Shown here: positions 1-5,648 of the stretch, piece after piece | Layout of the letters: every line of letters begins with the position of its first letter | Position numbering within the stretch: position 1 is the first letter of the stretch | Source of the DNA: Flavobacteriaceae bacterium | Lineage (GTDB): Bacteria; Bacteroidota; Bacteroidia; Flavobacteriales; Flavobacteriaceae | DNA: 15,446 nucleotides | Direction of reading: 5' to 3' | Assembly: GCA_002693605.1 (NCBI GenBank) | Contig: NZQO01000106.1 | Span: forward strand, 1 to 15,446 | Notes under the pieces: model-generated | Told to the model about the DNA's origin: nothing | Databases searched by the model: none | The model's input: the letters and a program-made list of their open reading frames with translations, nothing else | Program-made: the position numbers and the translations under genes

Positions 1-1
1 C

Positions 2-307
2 GTTGGTGAAATCCATGTCGGCCCGCAGTCCGGCAACGGCTGGCCTGACGGCTTCCTGATCGAAGCACCCTACAATGGCGACATGATCCGTATCGAGATT
101 TTGGGCAATCACCTCTTGAGCGAAGCGCTCAATTCCGACCAGCAACCGGATGACGAAACCGCACGGCCAGGCTATATCCGTCTTGGTGGCGACATCAGGG
201 TGACGGCGCCACTTGCAGGTGGAGTCGAGGTCGCAAACGGCAACATCATCCACGAAATGTCCTTCTCGGAAAGTATGCCCAAAGCGAAAGCAAACTGGCT
301 TTTGTAG
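2..307 (+). CDS. 3' end of an unrecognised protein (5' end outside window)
   Basis: The reading frame is open from the left edge of the window and ends at a TAG at 305-307, giving the last 101 residues of a longer protein. An internal ATG lies at 83, but the frame continues upstream with plausible protein sequence (VGEIHVGPQSGNGWPDGF), so the gene almost certainly starts outside the window. The fragment is acidic to neutral, has no membrane segment or cysteine motif, and alternates short glycine-containing beta-type stretches (GYIRLGGDIRVTAPLAGG), suggesting a beta-rich C-terminal domain. I do not recognise the family. A perfect 9-bp hairpin lies 10 bases after the stop. Confidence 0.55.
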   Translation, partial: VGEIHVGPQSGNGWPDGFLIEAPYNGDMIRIEILGNHLLSEALNSDQQPDDETARPGYIRLGGDIRVTAPLAGGVEVANGNIIHEMSFSESMPKAKANWLL

Positions 308-316
308 CGCCAGACT

Positions 317-351
317 CGCCCCCCTCGCGAGCATTCGCCGCTAGGGGGGCG
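317..351. terminator. Hairpin after the first gene, possible terminator without T-tract
   Basis: CGCCCCCCT (317-325) pairs perfectly with AGGGGGGCG (343-351) across a 17-base loop, and the loop itself contains GCGA/TCGC. The stem is very stable and sits just after the stop codon of the leftmost gene. No T-run follows on either strand, so a classical intrinsic terminator is not shown. It could equally be a repeat remnant. Confidence 0.35.
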
Positions 352-468
352 GGACCGGATATCTGGCTTGAAGCTCTCCAAGAATAAACGTTTCAGCGCG
401 ATGTGTGGAACGGCTGGTTTGGCGGCGCTGCATTGCAGCAATGCGCAACTGCGCCAGCAGCAGCTTCG

Positions 469-484
469 GGCCGTGAAGACGGCC
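469..484 (-). terminator. Small hairpin just downstream of the integrase stop
   Basis: GGCCGT (469-474), loop GAAG, ACGGCC (479-484) is a perfect 6-bp stem with a stable-looking tetraloop. It lies 7 bases beyond the integrase stop codon in the direction of transcription. There is no U-tract after it, so termination is only a possibility. Confidence 0.25.
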
Positions 485-491
485 TACACCT

Positions 492-1124
492 TTAGATTTC
501 GACGGCTTCGGCGATAGCGAGTGCATCTTCCAGCTCTACGCCAAGGTATCTGACAGTGCTATCCATCTTGGTGTGGCCCAATAAAAGCTGGACCGCCCGA
601 AGGTTGCCCGTTTTCTTGTAGATTTGGGTCACCTTCGTTCGCCTCATCGAGTGTGTTCCATAGGCGCTGGCCTCAAGGCCAATGGATGTCACCCACTCAC
701 GGACAATACGCGCGTAGTGGCGGGTCGAGATGTGAAGCCGTTCGTGGAAACGACCAGGCCAGAGGTGTTCGGATCCGACCATGAGCGGCTCCCCCATCCA
801 CCTTGCGAGCGATGCCCGCGTGCCTTCTGAGATTTCGAAGCGGACGGGTTTCTGCGTCTTGCTTTGCAAAACCGACGTGCGTTCCTTGATTTGGCCTGAC
901 TCCATGACATCGACTACCTTCATCTTCACCAGATCGCAGCCGCGCAGCTTGCTGTCGATGGCAAGATTGAAGAGAGCCAGATCACGATGGTTCTCGGCCA
1001 GCTCCAGCCTCACTCTGATCGCCCAGACGTGTTTGGGCTTAAGCGGCCTCTTCTGGCCAACGATCCGGCCTTTGTTCCAGGCTGGACGCATTGCTCGAAT
1101 GGCGGGTAAGTTTGGTGTTCGCAT
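492..1124 (-). CDS. Short tyrosine recombinase / integrase (catalytic domain only)
   Basis: This 210-residue protein is a phage-integrase-family tyrosine recombinase, which cuts and rejoins DNA at specific sites through a phosphotyrosine intermediate. The full catalytic set is visible: Arg61 in KLRGCDL, lysines around 89-92, the H-x-x-R box His158/Arg161 in THSMRRTK, His184 in LLGHTKMDS and the nucleophile Tyr193 in VRYLG. The catalytic domain begins near residue 30, so the usual N-terminal SAM-like core-binding domain of 300-400-residue integrases is missing. The ATG at 1124 is chosen because a perfect GGAGGA (complement of 1131-1136) lies 6 bases upstream. It is the only mobility gene in the window and may have delivered or may resolve the accessory DNA here, but no att site could be identified. 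Confidence 0.9.
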   Translation of the reverse strand: MRTPNLPAIRAMRPAWNKGRIVGQKRPLKPKHVWAIRVRLELAENHRDLALFNLAIDSKLRGCDLVKMKVVDVMESGQIKERTSVLQSKTQKPVRFEISEGTRASLARWMGEPLMVGSEHLWPGRFHERLHISTRHYARIVREWVTSIGLEASAYGTHSMRRTKVTQIYKKTGNLRAVQLLLGHTKMDSTVRYLGVELEDALAIAEAVEI

Positions 1125-1567
1125 GATGGATCCTCCGATCCACCATGCCCTTCCTCATCGACAACCCAACGTTGACAAGTCATCATATCACATCATGCTG
1201 CGCTGCATCTGAGGTCGGCAATGAGCCCAAGACTCACATATGCGGCGTGATCCACGAATGTCAGCTTTTGGAATTCAGCCAAAACCCTCTAACAACCCCC
1301 TTATTTTTGAACGGGGATTGTGGCAGCGTCTAGCGAGGTGTTTTTGCTCGCTCGCGAAAAGGAAGCGTTTTTGGCAAGGTTTTGAATGGCGGCTCTGCGG
1401 ACAAAGCGGTCGTCCCGGTTTGTTCAACGAAAAGCTGCTCTCTCTATTCTAACGCGGCGGTCTTGCCGGAGTTATCGGGTAAGCCCGCCCGACAAAACCC
1501 AAATCACAGCCATAGAATCGTCACTTCTCCAGGCGATCCTTGAGCTTTAGAAAAGCAGTGCGAATAT
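1125..1567. other. 443-bp spacer between divergent genes, with two hairpins
   Basis: This divergent spacer must hold the promoters of the integrase (leftward) and the membrane protein (rightward). Two imperfect or short palindromes are visible: ACAACCCCC (1292-1300) with GGGGATTGT (1313-1321), one mismatch in nine; and AGCGAG (1332-1337) with CTCGCT (1347-1352) around a T-rich loop. I see no convincing gene, tRNA or clear -35/-10 pair. Confidence 0.4.
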
Positions 1568-2098
1568 ATGAACACGACACCTGATTTTGATAAAATTGGC
1601 CACACGATGCCGCTCGAAGCGCTGTGGAAGCTGAGAGCCTTTGCTGCGCTACGTTTGTGTTTCGTGGCCGTCGCAATGTATGTGTGTCTCTTGCAGTTTC
1701 TTCGAATTGGTTTTTGGTCCGTCACGGCGGATCGTGCATTCATTCTTCTGGGTTTGTGGGCCGGGCTGGGCCTTCATGCCGACGGCATCGAGATTGTCTG
1801 GCACAGGCTGGGAGTTCTGGGGCGGTTTGCAACGATTGCCCTTGCCTTAGCCATCTTGGCCGGAACGCTTTTAGCACCGGAAAACTTGAATTGGTTTTGC
1901 GGCTCTATTGTTTTGATCATGTTTCTCCTCGGTTCAATAGCATATGGATTGGTCCACATTCTGATAGACCCATTGCGCGCTCTAAGATTTCGACAGATTA
2001 AAAGATATCTGCGGACGCTGCCGACCGTGAAGCGACGCACCATGCGGGAAAGGTTGGACAAGAATTTTCAAACTCTTATCGCAGAAGGGTTTCACTGA
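1568..2098 (+). CDS. Small multi-pass inner-membrane protein of unknown function
   Basis: The 176-residue product has about four hydrophobic segments: residues ~27-46 (ALRLCFVAVAMYVCLLQFL), a shorter one at ~57-70, ~86-103 (RFATIALALAILAGTLL) and ~110-134 (FCGSIVLIMFLLGSIAYGLV). A strongly basic tail follows (138-163, rich in Arg and Lys), which by the positive-inside rule should face the cytoplasm. I recognise no family motif. The ATG at 1568 lacks an obvious Shine-Dalgarno sequence; Met14 (1607) is an alternative start. The frame stays open through the predicted membrane segments and the composition is coherent, so I take it as a real gene. It stands alone, divergent from the integrase and convergent with the YHYH gene. 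Confidence 0.6.
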   Translation: MNTTPDFDKIGHTMPLEALWKLRAFAALRLCFVAVAMYVCLLQFLRIGFWSVTADRAFILLGLWAGLGLHADGIEIVWHRLGVLGRFATIALALAILAGTLLAPENLNWFCGSIVLIMFLLGSIAYGLVHILIDPLRALRFRQIKRYLRTLPTVKRRTMRERLDKNFQTLIAEGFH

Positions 2099-2366
2099 CT
2101 TCCCCCAAAGAAGACCTTCGCCCGCCCTGCAGCACTTGTTACTCTGGGCTCGTTCCTGCCGTTCGCTGCGGTCGCCCACCCAAATGGCGCAGAGTTGCTG
2201 GTCAAGGTCCGCCGTGCGGGACGAAACGGACTTTCGCTGCGGTTGCGTCAAGGTCCGCTTTCTAACTGCTGCATAATGTTACTGCCCAATGGCGGAGCAG
2301 GTTCACGCAGCGTCGCCAACCTGTCCCAGCTAGAAAAAACGCACTATAACGAACCGGCGGATCAAA
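2099..2366. repeat. Noncoding spacer with direct repeats TTCGCTGCGG and GTCAAGGTCCGC
   Basis: Two short motifs each occur twice in the same order: TTCGCTGCGGTCGC at 2162-2175 and TTCGCTGCGGTTGC at 2233-2246; GTCAAGGTCCGC at 2201-2212 and 2247-2258. The second pair is adjacent, the first is 25 bases apart. ACGGACTTTCGCTGC (2226-2240) also resembles the AGCGGACATTCGCT motif found in other spacers of this window. No protein-coding signal stands out. This looks like a degenerate intergenic repeat unit, with no open frame of convincing composition. Confidence 0.45.
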
Positions 2367-2391
2367 CAGCCATCGCCAAATGCGATGGGCT
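2366..2391 (-). terminator. Probable terminator of the YHYH-domain gene
   Basis: On the minus strand, CCATCGC (complement of 2382-2388) pairs with GCGATGG (complement of 2370-2376) around a 5-base loop, with AGC/GCT extending the base, followed by the moderately T-rich TGTTTGAT. It lies about 20 bases after the stop codon of the secreted YHYH protein. A short hairpin with a weak T-stretch in the right place is a fair intrinsic terminator. Confidence 0.45.
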
Positions 2392-2406
2392 TCTGAACAC
2401 TTTTGC

Positions 2407-3195
2407 TCAGCCGTCGTTTTCAACAGGTCGTTCAGGGCGATCACCGCCGCCTAAGGCAGCCTCAGTCACGTCTCCGCGGAAGCAGCGCGGGAAGAACGGG
2501 TAGGTATCGGTGGCGTAATAGCGGTATTCACCGTCAAACATTGTGCCATTACATTGATCCAAATCGCCGGATCCTTCGACGTATTCCCAATCTTGCACAT
2601 AGGTGCCGTCATGCACGCCCTCGGGCGCGTTTCCGCCTTCGCGCTCGCCCTCTTTGAGTTGGTAGGAAGATTGGATGTCGCCGCCGACGTAATGGATTTC
2701 AAAACCATCTGCGGCATAGGCAAACAGTGTCCCGTCAAGATTGGTCATCACTGCTTCGGGAATGCCGTGGTAGTGGTACATTCCATCGCCATCAACGTGT
2801 GCGTTTTGTGCGTCCATTATCAGGCCGCCAACACCTTCGACGTTCCAGCCGGATGACCGGTCGCGGGTCCATGGGCGGTCGGCGTCGGGGTCGGCATCTG
2901 GATTATACCACTCGGCTGTGCCCGGGCGCAGGGGGATGCCGGTCAGGGTCATGCCAGAGATAAAGACGCCTTTGTCCGTTATGGTGCCGGTATCCTCGGG
3001 CATCGCATCGACGCAAAACAAGTGGTCTTGCGGTTCAACAACTGCGCCTTCGCGCCATGTTCCAACTTCGTGGTTTGGGATGCCGTTCGAGACGATGCAG
3101 CGCTGATCCCCTGGGGTTGTGATATTCAACTCATGTGCTTGCGCCGCACTGGCGGCCAAAAGTGTCAAAGCGGTTGTTGTGTAAAGGGCGTTCAT
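2407..3195 (-). CDS. Secreted YHYH-domain protein
   Basis: The 262-residue product begins with a clear Sec signal peptide (MNALYTTTALTLLAASAAQA, cleavage likely after AQA, before His21), so it is probably periplasmic. It carries the family-defining YHYH motif at 140-143 (GDGMYHYHGIP), preceded by DAQNAHVDGDG and followed by the conserved DGFEIH (163-168) and DGTYVQDWEY (196-205). Four cysteines (33, 61, 215, 238) could form two disulphides. The histidine cluster suggests metal binding, but no activity is established that I know of. The frame is open to 3285, but the ATG at 3195 is preferred: it has GGAGAG (complement of 3200-3205) just upstream and starts exactly at the signal peptide. Transcribed alone; a terminator-like hairpin follows. 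Confidence 0.85.
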   Translation of the reverse strand: MNALYTTTALTLLAASAAQAHELNITTPGDQRCIVSNGIPNHEVGTWREGAVVEPQDHLFCVDAMPEDTGTITDKGVFISGMTLTGIPLRPGTAEWYNPDADPDADRPWTRDRSSGWNVEGVGGLIMDAQNAHVDGDGMYHYHGIPEAVMTNLDGTLFAYAADGFEIHYVGGDIQSSYQLKEGEREGGNAPEGVHDGTYVQDWEYVEGSGDLDQCNGTMFDGEYRYYATDTYPFFPRCFRGDVTEAALGGGDRPERPVENDG

Positions 3196-3751
3196 CAGTC
3201 TCTCCAGTTGCGCGTTCCATCTTTTAACGGATGGCGGCGAAATTTCCGTCGCTTGAACAACAGATATTGTTGGGAGGAGTTCCATCAGGTGAGTGGCGGG
3301 TCACAACAAACGAGAGGCGGCTTCAGATTGGTTTTCGCTAGGTCACGAGAGCTTTAGCGGCTGGAGCGGACATTCGCTTCCAAGCGGCATTTCGGCAAAG
3401 TGGGCTCAAAGCCGACTTGCGGCGCTGCGGAACACGAATCTTGACCTTGCAAGAGACTACGCGACCGACCAAATGGCCGCTCACAGCCCTTTCAAGACAT
3501 TCGAACCAGGGGCAGCGGGCACTCTGCCGCAAAGGCAAAAGATCTCGCAGGATTTCCCGGAAGCGGACATTCCAAAGTCACAGAACCTGCGAGCTTGGCG
3601 GCGATCCCACGCTGCAAAAGCAATGGAAAGAACAGACCTTCGCCGCAGTTGCAGCGGCCGACCACCTTAGCACGCTGAGGGTGCGGACTTTGCTGTCATT
3701 CGCCAATCTGAAGTCCGGCTGTTTTCAGAGTTGCATCATCGGCTCGACCGT
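3196..3751. other. 556-bp spacer with repeat-like motifs, no credible gene
   Basis: This stretch holds AGCGGACATTCGCTTCC (3365-3381) and TTCCCGGAAGCGGACATTC (3554-3572), two members of a dispersed intergenic motif. It also holds a perfect 5+5 inverted repeat CAACA-GATAT-TGTTG (3258-3272) about 65 bases upstream of the YHYH start, which could be an operator for that gene. GAACAACAGATAT (3255-3267) recurs at 3813-3825 inside the GFA gene. Open frames here (for example 3293-3670) have compositions rich in Arg/Ser and no motif, and I take them as non-coding. Confidence 0.4.
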
Positions 3752-4162
3752 TCAGCCGGGAAGCCCTTCAATCCTTTCAATGGAGGCAAGGTCGTTATCC
3801 CAGTTCGCGCGACTGGAACAACAGATATGCGCGTTCGGTCGCATGTCTAACTGGCAATCGAGCGACCCAGCCGGGACTACGAGCAAACCAATTTCCGGCT
3901 GGGAAACCGGAAGCGCTGACCCGCAATGAGAGCAAAAGCTCTTCACATGGCGTGACCCAGATAGCTGGAATGTCCTGATCTGTTCTTCACCTGCAATCCA
4001 GGTGATCTTGGCAGCAGACGAAAACAGATTTGCCGAATGGGCTGAACCGCTGTCCTTACGGCAGCGGGAGCAGTGACACAGGAAAAAGCTCTCAAACACT
4101 CCCGATATGCGGAATTTTACCGCGCCGCAGAGGCATTGTCCGGTTGTCGGATTGTTATCCAT
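3752..4162 (-). CDS. GFA / CENP-V family zinc protein
   Basis: The 136-residue product is a complete GFA-domain protein, the family named for glutathione-dependent formaldehyde-activating enzyme; most members have no proven substrate. The zinc ligands are all present: Cys10 and Cys12 (GQCLCGAV), Cys29/Cys31/Cys34 (LCHCSRCRKDSGSA) and Cys77/Cys80 (FCSHCGS). The frame opens at a GTG at 4189, but the ATG at 4162 is chosen because AGAGGAG (complement of 4168-4174) sits 5 bases upstream. It is cytoplasmic, with no signal peptide. Its neighbours are unrelated and separated by long spacers, so it is probably monocistronic. A role in glutathione-adduct or aldehyde metabolism is only the family guess. 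Confidence 0.88.
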   Translation of the reverse strand: MDNNPTTGQCLCGAVKFRISGVFESFFLCHCSRCRKDSGSAHSANLFSSAAKITWIAGEEQIRTFQLSGSRHVKSFCSHCGSALPVSQPEIGLLVVPAGSLDCQLDMRPNAHICCSSRANWDNDLASIERIEGLPG

Positions 4163-4484
4163 TCGTACTCCTCTCGATACGAAAGCCACGTGCAGCTAGT
4201 CGCACTAATATCGATTGCCGTTTGTATCCGCGCCTTAGATCAAGGTCAAAATAGGCACATAGCAGCCTTGCGCCGCCGCGGTGTCGGCGTTGCGGCGATA
4301 CAGCGCCTTGTCATCGCCGCTGGATGACGTCAGTCAGCCCAATCACGACATTCATGCGAGGCGCAGCGAAGGGGCTGCTGCAGGCGCGAAAGGCTTCCCG
4401 AAAGTGGACATTCAGAACGCGGCGACGGCCCCTGATGCTGCTGTCAGCACCAGGGGCCGCGAAGCGAAGGAAGCAGACAAGCGC
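4163..4484. other. 322-bp spacer; repeat motif and strong hairpin, no credible gene
   Basis: TTCCCGAAAGTGGACATTC (4395-4413) is a third copy of the motif seen at 3554-3572 (TTCCCGGAAGCGGACATTC), differing at two positions. A strong 15-bp hairpin follows at 4426-4459. The GFA promoter should lie near 4175-4230, but no clear hexamers are visible. I see no open frame with protein-like composition. Confidence 0.4.
4426..4459. terminator. Strong 15-bp palindrome with tetraloop
   Basis: CGGCCCCTGATGCTG (4426-4440), loop CTGT, CAGCACCAGGGGCCG (4445-4459): fourteen of fifteen positions pair. It lies 25 bases beyond the stop of the minus-strand fragment at 4485, so it may terminate that transcript, but no T-run follows on either strand. 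It may instead be the end or core of a palindromic repeat element. Confidence 0.4.
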
Positions 4485-4742
4485 TCAGGCGTCGACCCCA
4501 GCCATCATTTCTGAAATTGATGAGAGCCACTCGCGAATTTCATCGTCCGGGTCGGTCTCAGCCAAGCGTGCGACCGTCATCCGCAAAACAGCGGCATTGT
4601 TTACCTGGCGCTTGGCTCCGCTTTCCTTCTTTCTTTGCTGGTCCGCTTTGAGTTCAGCCCAGGGCTTGCCCCCGCTAATCGCATGCTCCGCCTGTGCTGT
4701 TAATGTGGGAACGTCGTCAAACGGGGCGAACGGGACTGGCAA
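4485..4742 (-). pseudogene. Truncated unknown reading frame (C-terminal remnant?)
   Basis: This frame encodes about 85 residues from a possible TTG at 4742 to a TGA at 4485, with a charged, helical, protein-like composition (KPWAELKADQQRKKESGAKRQ, ETDPDDEIREWLSSISEMM). I recognise no family. There is no ATG and no good ribosome binding site. The frame runs on upstream only to a stop near 4809, and that part lies inside the opposite-strand AAA ATPase pseudogene. The likeliest reading is the C-terminal end of a gene whose 5' part was lost when the two sequences were joined at about 4742-4755. It could still be a small intact gene with a TTG start. Confidence 0.4.
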
Positions 4743-4749
4743 CTCGATT

Positions 4750-5376
4750 TCAATGTTCTGTGCCGCGTATCGGAAAAAGCCACTGGGCGCGGCGCCTCGG
4801 GCAGCTTCTCACAGTCCCGACGGCCGTTGTCGAAGCTACCAGCGAGAATGCATCGTTCGGCGTTGTAGGGTCCCAGCGCGGCTGGGGCAGTGCGCATCCA
4901 GGTCGGTTGCTGGAGACCATTCTGCAGGCGCGCGTTGCAAACCCCGTTCTTGTCGTGGAGAAGTAGAAAAGGCCGGAAAAGCTTCGTCCATCAAGGGCCA
5001 TACATTTGGCTTGGCTGAGGCGCTCTTGCCGTTGCTTGAACCCATGACCGCCAAACGCTGGAATTGCCCTTACTATCAGGTGAAGTTCGATATGAGCTGG
5101 GTGGCCTGGGTGCTAACGTCTAACAAATAACGCCTGCTGCCCGAACCGCTCCTCAGCAGGTGCCCGCCTGTCCGCTTGCGTGAACTCACTCCCGCAGAGT
5201 TGCGTGGTTTTGTGCAGCGGGAAGGCGCTAAGCGGCATCTCTCGGCCTGCGCGGTCGAGGCTGTTATCGAAGCTGTTGAGCGTGCTGACCAACTTGGGAT
5301 GCGCATCGACCTCCGGATTGTATCCCGGCTGCTCCAGCGCGCTGAAGACCTAGAGCGTCAGCCTGTCTGGCATTGA
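4750..5376 (+). pseudogene. Broken Lon-like AAA ATPase
   Basis: Three frames joined together read as the ATPase core of a Lon-like AAA protein. After a damaged P-loop comes IGKSHWARRLGQLL, then ENASFGVVGSQRGWGSAHPGR, VANPVLVV (Walker B strand), then VEKAG, KGHTFGLAEALLPLLEP, FDMSWVAWVLTSN (sensor 1 region), RLLPEPLLSRCPPVRLREL (arginine finger region) and the C-terminal helical lid ending at the TGA 5374-5376. Lesions: about 5 bases are missing where GPPG should precede IGKS (near 4762-4768); one base is missing at the Walker B acidic residue (near 4959), giving a TAG at 4964-4966; and a TAA at 5128-5130 sits where I expect a Tyr codon (SN-D-Y-R). The two deletions sum to six, so the original frame returns after Walker B. 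The N-terminal half is absent. The family is well conserved in alphaproteobacteria; here it must be inactive as an ATPase. Confidence 0.85.
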
Positions 5377-5645
5377 CCTCCTGGAACTTCGGTATGGTTC
5401 TGAAATTGCACGTTGGAGTTAGGACTCGCTGCCGCCATGTGGCAGTACAGCATCGAGGAACCAGAGCGCAAACCCGCAGACTCTCGTCATGAGCGAGGGA
5501 CTCGCGGGAGCAGTTTAGGCACAATACATTTTACTCTTGATAAGCGAGTTCCGGGGCTTGGAATTCTCCTAATATGCTGCAAGCATAACAAATGCGCGGT
5601 ATCGATACGTGTTCGGGGGGGGGATTTATTTAATATGTTGATAAT
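5377..5645. promoter_or_regulatory. Leader region of the sigma/MORC/Z1 operon
   Basis: This 269-bp stretch must contain the operon promoter. A weak sigma70-like pair is TTGGAA (5559-5564) and AGCATA (5582-5587), 17 bases apart. TTGATA (5537-5542) and TAATAT (5570-5575) are individually better but 27 bases apart. Other marks: inverted repeat TATGCT-GCA-AGCATA (5573-5587), a 10-bp palindrome GTATCGATAC (5599-5608), nine consecutive Gs (5615-5623) and TAATATG repeats. None is proven to be a promoter. The dedicated sigma protein encoded next may recognise a sequence here that does not match housekeeping hexamers. Confidence 0.4.
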
Positions 5646-5648
5646 ATG
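5570..5648 (+). repeat. Three TAATATG repeats, the last one containing the start codon
   Basis: TAATATG occurs at 5570-5576, 5631-5637 and 5642-5648. The last two form an 11-bp tandem repeat (AATATGTT at 5632-5639 and 5643-5650), and the ATG of the last is the predicted start of the ankyrin-sigma gene. The first overlaps the inverted repeat TATGCT/AGCATA. Repeats at the start codon would suit an operator or an RNA-level control site. Confidence 0.45.
5615..5623 (+). repeat. G9 homopolymer tract in the operon leader
   Basis: Nine consecutive Gs lie 22 bases upstream of the predicted start codon of the first operon gene. It is the longest homopolymer I see in the window. Such tracts slip during replication and can switch promoters or frames. 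It is too far from the ATG at 5646 to act as its ribosome binding site, but is 11 bases from the ATG at 5635 of a five-codon frame that ends in TAA at 5650-5652. Confidence 0.7.

Noticed and set aside
308..491. tRNA gene or att site next to the integrase
   Set aside because: I found hairpins but no cloverleaf or anticodon arm, and no direct repeat with the other side of the integrase.
781..1212. A 143-codon plus-strand frame opposite the integrase
   Set aside because: Antisense to a recombinase with all catalytic residues and a perfect ribosome binding site.
3196..3285. A 30-residue N-terminal extension of the YHYH protein
   Set aside because: The extension would bury the signal peptide; the ATG at 3195 has GGAGAG just upstream.
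3417..3929. A 170-codon plus-strand frame spanning the end of the GFA gene
   Set aside because: It overlaps the well-supported GFA gene in antisense, has no motif, and covers repeat-like intergenic sequence.
4324..5130. A 268-codon open frame on the plus strand taken as one intact gene
   Set aside because: Its first 140 codons are Ser/Arg-rich with no family likeness and run antisense to the fragment at 4485-4742; only the end (from about 4963) is real protein, belonging to the AAA ATPase pseudogene.
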